Below are positions 55,011-64,000 of a stretch of DNA of 64,000 nt, piece by piece. The notes under the pieces are model-generated. The model saw only the letters and a list, made by a program, of their open reading frames with translations. It searched no databases and was not told the DNA's origin. The stretch is from Dermatemys mawii (lineage: Eukaryota; Chordata; Testudines; Dermatemydidae), in NCBI GenBank assembly GCA_007922305.1, contig ML677373.1, forward strand, positions 17,118,242 to 17,182,241, in the 5' to 3' direction. Each line of letters begins with the position of its first letter. The stretch's first letter is position 1. The translations under genes were made by a program, and so were the position numbers.

Positions 55011-55167
55011 TAACATTTAAAATGTGCCAGATTTTTAGAAGTATTTAAGCACCTACAGATGAAAGTAGTTGCCTAGTGGAGTTTTCAGGAGTGGCTACGT
55101 GACTGTCTGCATCTTTAGCTACCTAAATACCTTAGCACCTTTGACCCTTAATGATATGAGAGTCTGA

Positions 55168-55423
55168 GGGCTTGTCCAGACAAACAGGACATAAACCTAC
55201 AGCATCCCAGCCCACCTCACGCTAGCTGTCCGCATGGACCCTGCAACTGTGCCCTGAAAGTTCCCTAGTGCGTTTTGACCTACTTCCGTTTCAAAGTGGA
55301 GTAGATCAAAACACATTAGGGAACTTTTACTGCAGGGTCCATACGGACAGTGTGCGGCAGGCTGGGATGCTGTAGGTTTCCATCCCAGCTGGCCATGTAC
55401 CAACAGTTTGTTTAGACAAGCCC
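55168..55423. mobile_element. Palindromic MITE, GGGCTTGTC type
   Basis: 256 bp with ends GGGCTTGTCCAGACAAAC and GTTTAGACAAGCCC. Internal arms continue the inverted repeat: AAACCTACAGCATCCCAGCC is matched exactly by its reverse complement near 55361-55387, and GTTCCCTAGTGCGTTTTGAC faces GATCAAAACACATTAGGGAA. The flanking TGA/TAA could be a decayed 3-bp duplication as in PIF/Harbinger, which is tentative. Confidence 0.8.
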
Positions 55424-55893
55424 TAAGCCTGCTTTTTAAAAGCGTCTTGGGCTCTTAAGACTTACTGAGAGTCAATGGAACTTAGGCTCCTGTGTGCCCA
55501 AGTCACTTTTTAAAAGGGGATTTAAGCTCTCAAATCATGTAAGTGCTTTTGAAGATGTTACCTCTGGCCTAGATTGGAGCTCAGGAGTTTCTAGTTCCTT
55601 GGCCACTGAACTGTACCTCTCTCAACTGTTTAAACACAACTATTTTCCCCCTAGTAGTAGAGGCTGGTTGTGCTTTCTGCTATTAATGAAAGAGCTATAG
55701 CTCCCTTCAGGTGAGTTTTCAGTGATATTTATTGCCTAGCATATCTGAGACTTTATAACAAGCTGCTGTGATTCCCAGGAAGGCTTGTGAAATCGCCGTT
55801 AAGTGGGTCACCATGCATCAGACAACACAAACAAATTCATTGCCGCTTCTTGGAAGTGATAAGAAAAAAAGGCTTATCATGAGGTCTATCCGT

Positions 55894-56016
55894 TAGGATG
55901 CCCAAACAGCAAGTGTGAAAAATTGGGACGGGGATGGCGGGTAATAGGAGCCAATATAAGAAAAAGACCCCAAAATCAGGACTGTCCCTATAAAATTGGG
56001 ACACCTGGTCACCCTG
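55894..56016. mobile_element. hAT MITE, TAGGGTGACC family, copy 3 (inverse)
   Basis: 123 bp, reverse orientation relative to copies 1 and 2: begins TAGGATGCCCAAACAGCAAG, ends CACCTGGTCACCCTG. A perfect 8-bp duplication CTATCCGT flanks it (55886-55893, 56017-56024). Confidence 0.93.
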
Positions 56017-56397
56017 CTATCCGTGTGTGAATTGCTGTTTGGAAGAGACCCCATACACAACTCCTAAATGTTCAGATCTAGTCAACTAATATTTTTTTAA
56101 AGCTCACCAGTCTTTTAGTGTTGGACTAAGAGATTTAGGTCACAGCCTGTCAATTAATGTGACTCAGCTGTGTGAATAAATGAGCGCACTTGATCATGGT
56201 TTGAATTTACACTTCCAAATGTCTTAAGAGGTAATGAATATTCACAGTCTGCCACATGCTAGGAGATCTGAAATGGAGGCTTAGCTTCCGGCAGACCTGG
56301 CTTTATCTCCGCATGCGTTGTGACAGCAGTCTCAGGGCGCTGGAGGATGGCATTGGTAGAATGTAAAAGACTGTAACTGCTGCCTTTGAAAACCAGG

Positions 56398-56500
56398 TAG
56401 GGTTGCCAGGCATCTGGTTTTTGACCGCAGCGCCTGGTTGAAAAGGGACCTTGGCGGCTCCGATCGGCAGTGCAGCAGTGGCCTGGGGCCTCAGTGCATC
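56398..56500. mobile_element. Partial DNA-transposon-like repeat (TAGGGTTGCCAGGCATC)
   Basis: Starts TAGGGTTGCCAGGCATCTGG and continues CGCCTGGTTGAAAAGGGACC, a pattern I recall from turtle repeats. The far end is not clear; it runs into the next element. Confidence 0.5.
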
Positions 56501-56599
56501 GCGCCACCAGCGCTCTGGCCTGCTGCTCTGGGGCAGTGCTGTAGCGGCAGGACTGGCTCCACCGGGTCCTGAGCTCCTGCTGCTCTGAGTGGCATGGTA

Positions 56600-57098
56600 A
56601 GGGCTCAGGGTTGCGAGCTCCAGCGGGGCAACGTGTCTTGCTCTGGCAGGCCTGAGCAGCTTGGTAAGGGGGCCGGGGCCGGGCTAGGGGCCTTGGATAA
56701 GGGGAAGGGAGTCCCGGAGATCTGTCAGGGAACGGGGTGGATAGGGTTCGAGGCAGTCAGGGGACAGGGAGCAGGGGGGCTTGGGTGGGGGTTGAAATTC
56801 TGAGGGGGCAGTTAGAGTGGGAGGGGTCTCAGGAGGGGGCAGTCAGGGGACAAGGAGCAGGGGAGCCTAGATGGGAGGGTGCAGTCCCAGGGGGTGGTTA
56901 GGGGCGGGGAGGGGGCTTGGGAGGGGGCGGTCATGGGACAGGGAGCAGGGGAGGTTGGATAGGTTGAGGGTTCTGAGGGAGGTGGGAAGTGGGAGGGGGT
57001 TGAATGGAGGTGGGGCCAGGCTTCCCTACCCTACCCAGACCGCCATACAATTTTTAACCTCGATGTGGCCCTCGGGCCAAAAAGTTTGCCCACGCCTG
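56600..57098. mobile_element. hAT-type element with G-rich minisatellite, copy 2
   Basis: The right end GGCCCTCGGGCCAAAAAG then TTTGCCCACGCCTG matches the right end of the element at 1-736. The interior repeats AGTCAGGGGACA(G/A)GGAGCAG and TTGGATAGG-like blocks. The left boundary is uncertain. Confidence 0.65.
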
Positions 57099-58066
57099 CC
57101 CTAAACCGTTTACTGTTCCTATTGGCAAAGGGGTTTTCAAGTATATGGCTAAAATAAATGGAAGTACAGAGCGAAGAGAAGAAAGTCTTCTTCGTTGGAT
57201 TACCTTGAAAGACTAAATTGCCTTTTTACTTTTAATAAATAAGGGCCCTTTAAAATCCTCTTTAATCTTCAGGCAAAGACAACAATCAGAGAGCTCTTGG
57301 CCGCACACACTGCAAAAAAAAAGATGTAAAAAAATGAAACAACCTTTGATGAAAATCCCTCCATTTACATACTGAAATTAAATCTGCTCTATTAAAATAA
57401 CACTGTCATAGAAAAATGTGTTTGTCTGTCCCTATTATCTTACTTTGAGTACATAGCATCTAAGAGAACTTCAGATACACTTCATGATTTCTTAATAGCT
57501 GTGTTCTTGTAAGTCAATGGGCAATATGTGCAATCAAAATAATGATGCAAATAATTTACCTTGAGAGAGGTACGCAATTGTCTGATGACTGTTGTTCACC
57601 TAAATCCACAAATAGGGTGAACTTTGTTACTCTGGCAGTAGTGACATAGTCTATTCAGTCATTTTGCAGTGATGGCTGGAGCAGACTTAGTGAGTTTGGA
57701 GAAATAAACTCAAAGAGGCTCAGATCACCCTGGTACTTTTCAAATGTTCCTGCTAGGCAGACGTTTGTCTCTGCAATAGCCGAAGTCCCAAGGAGGTATG
57801 TGTGCACTTTATTGTTGCAATTCTTGGGAATGTAAATTCCAACTCTTGCTTTAACATTAATATACCTAATGAGTGAAATCCTTGTCCCCCCCCATCTCCG
57901 AAGTCATTTGCAAAACTCCCATCACTTCAATGGAGCCAGAAGGTCACACAGTAAGAATAATGAATAACCGTGTAATATACAGGGATAAATTGAGTTTTGA
58001 TGTAAATGGACATAATATCATTAAAGCCATTTGAATTGGACTCACTGACATTCAGGTTGAATTTGT

Positions 58067-58190
58067 AGAACCACAGACATGTAGGGCTGGAAGGGACCTT
58101 TGGAAGTCATCAAGTCCAGCCCCCCATGCTAAGACAGGACCAAGTAAATCTGGATCATCCCTGACTGGTGTTTGTCCAGCCTGGTTCAAT
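58067..58190 (-). mobile_element. CR1 3'-end fragment, minus orientation
   Basis: AGAACCACAGACATGTAGGG, CTGGAAGGGACCTTTGG and AAGTCATCAAGTCCAGCCCC are the reversed CR1 3' UTR seen throughout sauropsid genomes. Confidence 0.8.
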
Positions 58191-58199
58191 ATAAACCTC

Positions 58200-58385
58200 C
58201 AATGATAGGGATTCACATCATTAGGTTAGATACTAGGAAAACCTTTCTAACTCTAAGAGTCGTTAAGCTCTGGGATAGGCTTCCAAAGGTGGCTGTGGAA
58301 TCCCCATCACTGGAGGTTTTAAGAACAAGTTGGATAAACACTTGCCAGAGATGATCTAGGTTTACTTGATCCCACCTTAGCACCA
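58200..58385 (+). mobile_element. CR1 fragment, plus orientation
   Basis: A 60-codon frame reads LDTRKTFLTLRVVKLWDRLP then SLEVLRTSWINT, the C-terminal end of a CR1 polymerase (LW..LP...V motif). Opposite in direction to its neighbours on both sides. Confidence 0.75.
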
Positions 58386-58394
58386 GGGGCCGGA

Positions 58395-58870
58395 AGTGAG
58401 AAAATCTTACTAAAGTCAAGATATATCACATCTGCTTCTACCCATCCACTTATCACCCTCTCAGAGAAGAAAGTTAGAGAGGCAAGGTGGATGAGGTCAT
58501 GACTTTTATTGGACAAACTTCTGTTGGTGAGAGAGACAAGGAAATGGGGCTGGTTTGCACGACTTGTTCTTGATGAATCCATGCTGGCTATTCCTTATAA
58601 CCCTATTATCCAGGAGGTGCTTACAAACAGATTGTTTAATAATCTGTTCTAGTAGTTTTCCAGGGATCAAAGTTAGGCTGAATGGTCTATAGTTTACCAG
58701 GTCCTCTCTGTTCCCCTTTTCAAGAAAAGGTTTGGCCTTCTCCAGTCTTCTGGGACTTCCTCCATAAGTTCTCAAAGAGAATTGCTAACCGTTCTGAAAT
58801 AGCATCAGCTAGTTAAGTGCCCTAGGTTGAATTTCACTAGGCCCTGACAACTTGAATACATCTTACATAT
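58395..58870 (-). mobile_element. CR1 reverse-transcriptase fragment, minus orientation, interrupted
   Basis: On the minus strand LVNYRPFSLTLIPGKLLEQI, then DNRVIRNSQHGFIKNKSC are hallmark RT motifs upstream of the catalytic site. After a 61-bp interruption (58481-58541) the RT resumes with EADVIYLDFSKIF. No full-length polymerase remains. Confidence 0.85.
58481..58541. repeat. Dispersed repeat fragment, copy 2, lying within CR1
   Basis: GCAAGGTGGATGAGGTCATG and TATTGGACAAACTTCTGTTG followed by GAGAGAGACAAG is the inverse of 2572-2630 and separates two CR1 RT segments, so it was probably inserted there. Confidence 0.65.
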
Positions 58871-60059
58871 CCTCTGTGGATCAGGGACAGAGAGGCACAG
58901 ATAACACACAGACTGAAAAATGGGCTAAACAAGAATGCATTAACAGTAAACAGAAGTCTACCAATATATTGTGACAATTTATTGCAATGACGCATTCATT
59001 ACTCAGTACAACACAGCAGGTGTTAGGAGAAACGTCAGTTCTATATTTATCACGAGATCTGCCTGGTTACCTACAAACATTCAGCAGTAATCTCATGACC
59101 CTGGCTGTCTTTTTAAATAGCTTTTCCAGTATGCATTTTTTTTCATTGGTTTCCGAACCAAAATAGGGTGTTTTTGAACCTAGTGTTCGAGGTGTTGCGT
59201 CTCATTGCTTGCTTTTTATGACAAGACTCAGACATTGCCAAAGCGACAGCTTGTGATGTGCTGCTAATTTACACATCAGTGGGGATGTTCAAAAGACGGG
59301 AGTTTTCAGATACCTTTGTGATTTTTAGAAAACAAAGCTTTGAATGGTGTTTTTATATAACGACTCATATCATTTGTGATGACTAAATGGCTACATCCTG
59401 CGGTCCCTAATCAATGTCTGTCTAGGTACTTGGAGGGCTACAGCTTCACAGCATCTGATGACCAGATGGACCACCTGAAATCAATGGAACTTAGGAGCCT
59501 AAATACCTTGGAGAATCTGGGCCTGAGTCCCTCAAAGGACATGAATGGGCCAGATCCTTAGCGGATGTAAATTGACTCCTCCATTCCTCTCTCCAAAGCT
59601 GGGTGAATAATTCAGCATGGTTAATTTGTCTGATGACTTTTCACTTCGCTTTCTGTTCTCAGTTTGTCAGTGAACAGGCTCACACTGGTTTCACTCTGGT
59701 TTAACTCCGCTGACCACAGTGGAGTTCCAATTTGTTTTCTTTGCTGTAGGGAGGAGAATCAGGCTCCTGGAGGCCAAATGCTGCCACCCTTCAGAACACC
59801 GCGACCAGTTTCTTTTTATTCTCTCGTCTGTAATCCTCTGGAGATTGGGCTAAGAGCTCCAATGCATTAAAGCCTCTTTGGAGCTGGATTTTCTTGCAGT
59901 TCTTCTCTGAGAGCGGGTTTTGGGAAAGAGTTAAAATTCTTCTGTGTCGGGGAGAGGGAATAAGAGGTTTCTGGGTGGGATTTTCAAAATGTCGAAGGAA
60001 GTTAGGAGCAGTTTCCATTGCCATGGCTCACTATTACTATGGCTACATCCTCTCCTTCA

Positions 60060-60189
60060 GGATTATTATTGTTATTATTATATGTATTGTGGTAGCATCT
60101 AGGAGCGTCAATCATGGACTGGGATCCCATCGTGCTGATGCTGTACAAAGACCAAACACAAAGATTGTCCCTGCCCCTAAGAGTTTACA
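60060..60189 (-). repeat. Ancient dispersed repeat, inverse copy
   Basis: ATTATTATTGTTATTATTAT, then TAGGAGCGTCAATCATGGAC, GATGCTGTACAAAGACCAAA and TTGTCCCTGCCCCTAAGAG are the reverse of 19363-19475. A MITE begins directly after it. Confidence 0.6.
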
Positions 60190-60197
60190 GTCTAAGT

Positions 60198-60497
60198 GAG
60201 GGGTAAGCAGCCTATGGCATGGGTGCCAAAGGCGGCATGAGAGCTGATTTTCAGTGGCACTCACACTGCCTGGGGTATGGGGGCTCTGCATTTTTTAATT
60301 GAATTTTAAATGAAGCTTCTTATACATTTTTAAAACCTGATTTACTTTACATACAACAATAGTTTAGTTATATATTGTAGACTTATAGAAAGAGACCTTC
60401 TAAAAACGTCAAAATGTATTACTGGCATGCGGAACCTTAAATTAGATTGAATAAATGAAGACTCGGCGCACCACTTCTGAAAGGTTGCCGACCCCTG
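60198..60497. mobile_element. hAT MITE, CAGGGGT family, copy 3
   Basis: 300 bp starting GAGGGGTAAGCAGCC and ending GGTTGCCGACCCCTG, with perfect 8-bp duplication GTCTAAGT at 60190-60197 and 60498-60505. It landed in the tail of the ancient repeat at 60060. Confidence 0.93.
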
Positions 60498-62353
60498 GTC
60501 TAAGTAATCCCGTTAAGTACCCTCGAAAATCTCATCCTCTGTTCTTATGTTCTGTATGGCCCTTCTTCTAGGTACCTTCTCCCTTTGGATAGGTCTCTTC
60601 TCCCAGGACTTGAAACATGCATTTGGTTCCTTGCTGTGACCAACAGGAAACTTCCTCAGACAAAACTGAAAGCCACATCTGAATTTGCAAAACATCTGGT
60701 GAGATTGCAGACGAAGGTCCCAATTCTGCAGTCAGCTCTGCACCTTCATGGAGCCCATCGACTTCAGTGAGGCTTTGTGTGGGAGCAGAAACCTATGCCA
60801 TGCTTGTTGCAGGATTGGAGCCTAACTGATCGGCCTCCCGCTTCTTGGGAGGAGAGAGAAGGTGAACTATCTCAATCATCAGTTTAGAAGTCGGTCACAA
60901 GACAATTCTTTGCTAAGGGCGTGCAAGGAGGTTCCAAGGTGGGCAAAACAGAACTAAACAGATGCACAGGGTGAATGACTACAGCATGGAATCACAGTGG
61001 CAGGCTTGAAGAGAACTCATATTGACAATGAGTTCAGTGTGCATAGAGGTGGGTTTGACTTGAAAAGGCTGGGGCTGACTCTGAACACAGGCAGCCCTGG
61101 CACTGTAAATCAGCTAACGAGCAGCCAGCAGAAGTGCTGGTAGATGGAGTAGAGTGATTGCTGAAAGGCTGCAGATGTGGAAAGAGATGGAGATAGTTTC
61201 TCAGACAACATCAGCCCAGTGGCTCAGCGCACAAGTGAGCAATGCATTCAACATCTATTCCTTTTTGCAACAGTCAGTACTTTATATTGGCGGTTAGCCT
61301 GACTTTTTACCTCTATCCAGCTGTCACCTAAGGCCAGATCTTGTTGTCTTTACTCATTCCTTACTCAGTTAAGTCAGGAGGAATGAAAACTGCCAGAGTC
61401 CTAGCTATAAGTTTTTGGTCTGTAACTTTGACTTTTTCGTGTTTTAGGGTGAGGTTTTCAAAAGCACGCAGCGTTGGCTAACTCCACTCCTATCAACGCC
61501 ACTGCCTTTGGCTGTAACGAGAGCAGGGTTAGACCAATGACCAGTGCTTTTGAAAAAAAAAATTTTTTAAGGGGCAAATGCTTAACTATTGGCCAAAAAG
61601 AGGAGGAAGTACAGTATATAAGTAAGCACTGCCCAAGTGCACTGTGGGAGGAGGATGTGATGTGAGCGAAGATGAATGTCTTTGAGATGAGATGTGTAAC
61701 TACTGACAGCCAGGGCAAGGTCACAATATCAGGTAAGAGAAAATGGGCAGAGAGGCAGTATCCTGTGGAATTTTAAATGCAAAAAGCTAAAGAAGCATGG
61801 ATTACCACGTGCCTTGGAAGGAGAACATTTAAAAGCCAATCCACATGTTACATTGGCATTGTCTCTGTTTCCCTCACAGGTTAGATTAATTCACCGGTTC
61901 TCAGGTTGTGAGCTGTAGGCATCAGTGGTCTACAGGCCTTTGCAGAATTAATCCTTTGGAGAACCATGCATGGGAATTTGGGAGAGCAGGTGGTCCATAG
62001 GGGCATCTGTCTTGTTCTCAAGTGGGACAGGGAATGAAAGAATGGGGAACTGTTGATTTAATTCATCCGACAGCTGCCATACAGAACTAGAAAACTCAGC
62101 AGTGTTGTCAGGTGGGAAAAAAGAATAGAGATGGACCCAAACCAAAACACAGGATCCTCCCATGGCCCCGGTCACCGCCCCAGAAGTTTGGGGAAGTTCT
62201 GATCTGGATCCAGCTGAAGGCTCAGGCCTGCAATAGGCACAGCCTAAACGCCGAACCCAAATGCAGGCCGTGTGTTTCTATAAAACTGCTCACCATCCCT
62301 GCCCTTTAAATTTTGATTTCCCTGGTGTTTTCAAATAACAAAACAAGAGGTGG

Positions 62354-62379
62354 AGTGTGTGTGTGTATGTGTGTGTGTG
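62354..62379 (+). repeat. (GT)n microsatellite, interrupted
   Basis: GT runs broken once by TATG, followed by a G-rich stretch. Confidence 0.9.
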
Positions 62380-63582
62380 GGCGGGGGGCGGATTTTGTGG
62401 GGTTTTTTGTGTTTTTTTTTAAATCTTAGGACTGAAGTCAGTTTTCAGCCTATCTGCTGAAATCTCAGAAGCTGCCCATTTGGTTCCTGTTGGTATAAAA
62501 CAGATTAGGGGGATCTGACTGTGTACACTGGCATTCTGAAAAACATTGGGAACCTAAATAAGGGAAGAGAGGGGATTTAATGACCCAGTGGAAAAACATC
62601 AGGAAAAATAAGTGTTTTCCCTTGTGACTCTTAATAGCTGAGCAAATTCTATTTGGGATTTTTTTATTCCCTTAGATTTGTCCTTGAAGGGCCTGGTTCT
62701 GATCTCACATTAGTGTAATGTTGGCATAACTTCATTGGTTTCAGTGAAGTCACTCCTGATTTCCACCAATGTAAGTGAGATCCAAATCCCGCTCGGCGTG
62801 TCGCTGCTAACATTTAAATAGCTCTGCCAGTAATGCTTAAAATCCCAGAGCCCAAGTCCCAAAGCGGTTACATAACATTGATACCGAAGAAATGAGGAGA
62901 TGATTAAACCCACTTCAGAAAGGCTCTTACATAAGCCATCAGAACAGCAAGAGTCTGCCGAAATTCTCCTCTCTGCTCTGCACCCAATGGAAGAAGATTG
63001 GAAACTTGCATCTCCTCTCCTCTGCCAAAGATTACCCTGGTGTGGGGGGAATCCCCAGTAACCGTAGATCTGTTGCATCCAGCTTCTGTGCCATATCCCT
63101 CCCCACGGCCTGGCATAAGGAGGGTTTCAGAAGTGAGAGTGGGCCTGGCTGGATAGTGCAGTGTATTTTATTTAAGAAGTGAAAATACAGGCATGTTAAA
63201 CATTGCTGCTAAGATAAGAAGCAGCTTTTGCAGCATTTCCTCAATCAGTGCTTTATCTCTGTGTTCTCCAGTGTAAATTTTGCCCTTTCAAAGAGGAGTG
63301 ATAGACATACTGTGGCTTTATTGCTTGGGTTACGGTAGCTTCAGATATACATCAGCACAGAGATTGTGTGCCTACAATGGGAAGTGTTTACGTCTTAGGT
63401 GGTAAAGCAAAGTGTGTATTATTATATGCTGAGATTCTCTGATGAGAGGCATTATACAATCTGAGTGCAAAACATTATTTATTACTAGCTCCAGGTGCCA
63501 CTGAGTCTTTCCTTCTCTTCAGGGTCCTACACTGCACCCGGCATTGTGTAAGGTGGATAAGCCAGGCCCTGTAATTTTATAG

Positions 63583-63690
63583 TTTCATAGAGTTTAAGGC
63601 TAGGTGGTACCTTTAGATTATCTGATCTGACTTCTTGCCTATCACAGGCCATCAGTTTTCACCCAGATGTAGAGTTCAGTAAAATATTTT
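63583..63690 (-). mobile_element. CR1 3'-end fragment, minus orientation
   Basis: TTTCATAGAGTTTAAGGCTA, GATTATCTGATCTGACTTC and ATCACAGGCCATCAG are reversed CR1 3' UTR sequence. Confidence 0.7.
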
Positions 63691-64000
63691 TGGCAAATTT
63701 GCTGGAAATGGTTACTGTCACCCCCAAATTTGCTGTTTCGGGGTGACAAACCATTTGCAAATCTGGGACAAAATTTTAAAAGACACAGATTTTTTAAAAT
63801 TTTAGTTTATCTTTCAGTTTGGCTGCCAAACCAAAAACTCAATTATTCACTCAGCTCTACCCAGATACCCCTATATTACACCCCGAGACTTTTGAAGGCT
63901 GAAATGCTCTAGTCTAGCTAGAGACTAAACTGCCGCAGGCAGAGAACGGGAGAGGGGAAGGCCCTGCAATGCCTGAGGGCCCTGCAGTGGCAGGGAGCTG

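Larger units (their letters stand above)
35905..64000 (+). other. Inferred RAB11FIP4 intron 1 (continues past the window)
   Basis: No exon 2 was found in 28 kb; I looked for the KLVKYLDP and RINFKDFC-like segment expected next. The region is mostly AT-rich unique DNA with the repeats listed separately. Stretches with no recognised repeat include 36300-37100, 38900-40400, 46010-48800, 49200-52400 and 59000-60000; conserved regulatory elements could lie in them but cannot be identified without alignment. Confidence 0.6.

Noticed and set aside
35905..64000. Second exon of RAB11FIP4 or an intronic gene
   Set aside because: No frame resembling the next conserved EF-hand segment with splice sites was found, and other frames are short or repeat-derived.
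1..64000. CRISPR array, operon or prokaryotic mobile system
   Set aside because: No regularly spaced direct repeats with unique spacers and no dense coding; the exon-intron structure and repeats are vertebrate.

Overview
This window is vertebrate nuclear DNA, most likely from a turtle or a close sauropsid relative. Coding sequence lies in short exons with GT-AG introns, CpG islands sit over two promoters, and the background is dominated by CR1 LINE fragments and many non-autonomous hAT-type DNA transposons of kinds I associate with turtle genomes. Species cannot be read from the sequence. I see no prokaryotic genes, CRISPR array, rRNA, intact tRNA or endogenous virus. Nearly all short open frames in the window are chance frames in intron or repeat.

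Layout. (1) 1-2,209: first exon of COIL (coilin, minus strand) under a CpG island, with the start of its intron 1, which holds two MITEs and a small GC-rich minisatellite that repeats the exon 1 splice donor. (2) 2,210-3,555: the head-to-head spacer between COIL and SCPEP1. (3) 3,556-23,300: all 13 coding exons of SCPEP1 (retinoid-inducible serine carboxypeptidase, plus strand). Every boundary has GT-AG ends and compatible phase; the joined frame is 1,338 nt (445 residues plus stop) and keeps the Ser-Asp-His triad. (4) 23,301 to about 35,100: SCPEP1 3' UTR and an intergenic region with CR1 copies, MITEs and a roughly 490-bp tandem duplication. (5) 35,137-36,240: a pyrimidine-rich 43-bp minisatellite, then a CpG island with the first coding exon of RAB11FIP4 (plus strand). 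(6) 35,905-64,000: inferred intron 1 of RAB11FIP4. I found no further exon; it carries a 1.6-kb fold-back hAT element, a nested CR1 cluster and several MITEs with intact 8-bp target-site duplications.

The three genes do not form a pathway: coilin organises nuclear Cajal bodies, SCPEP1 is a secretory or lysosomal serine carboxypeptidase, and Rab11-FIP4 is a Rab11 effector in endosome recycling. COIL and SCPEP1 head to head matches the human 17q22 arrangement. SCPEP1 followed by RAB11FIP4 differs from human, where RAB11FIP4 lies at 17q11.2. I found no convincing new biological system. The most interesting items are the fold-back hAT element, the duplicated COIL splice donor, the possible alternative SCPEP1 last exon, the G-rich-strand minisatellite before RAB11FIP4, and a recurring class of short palindromic repeats.
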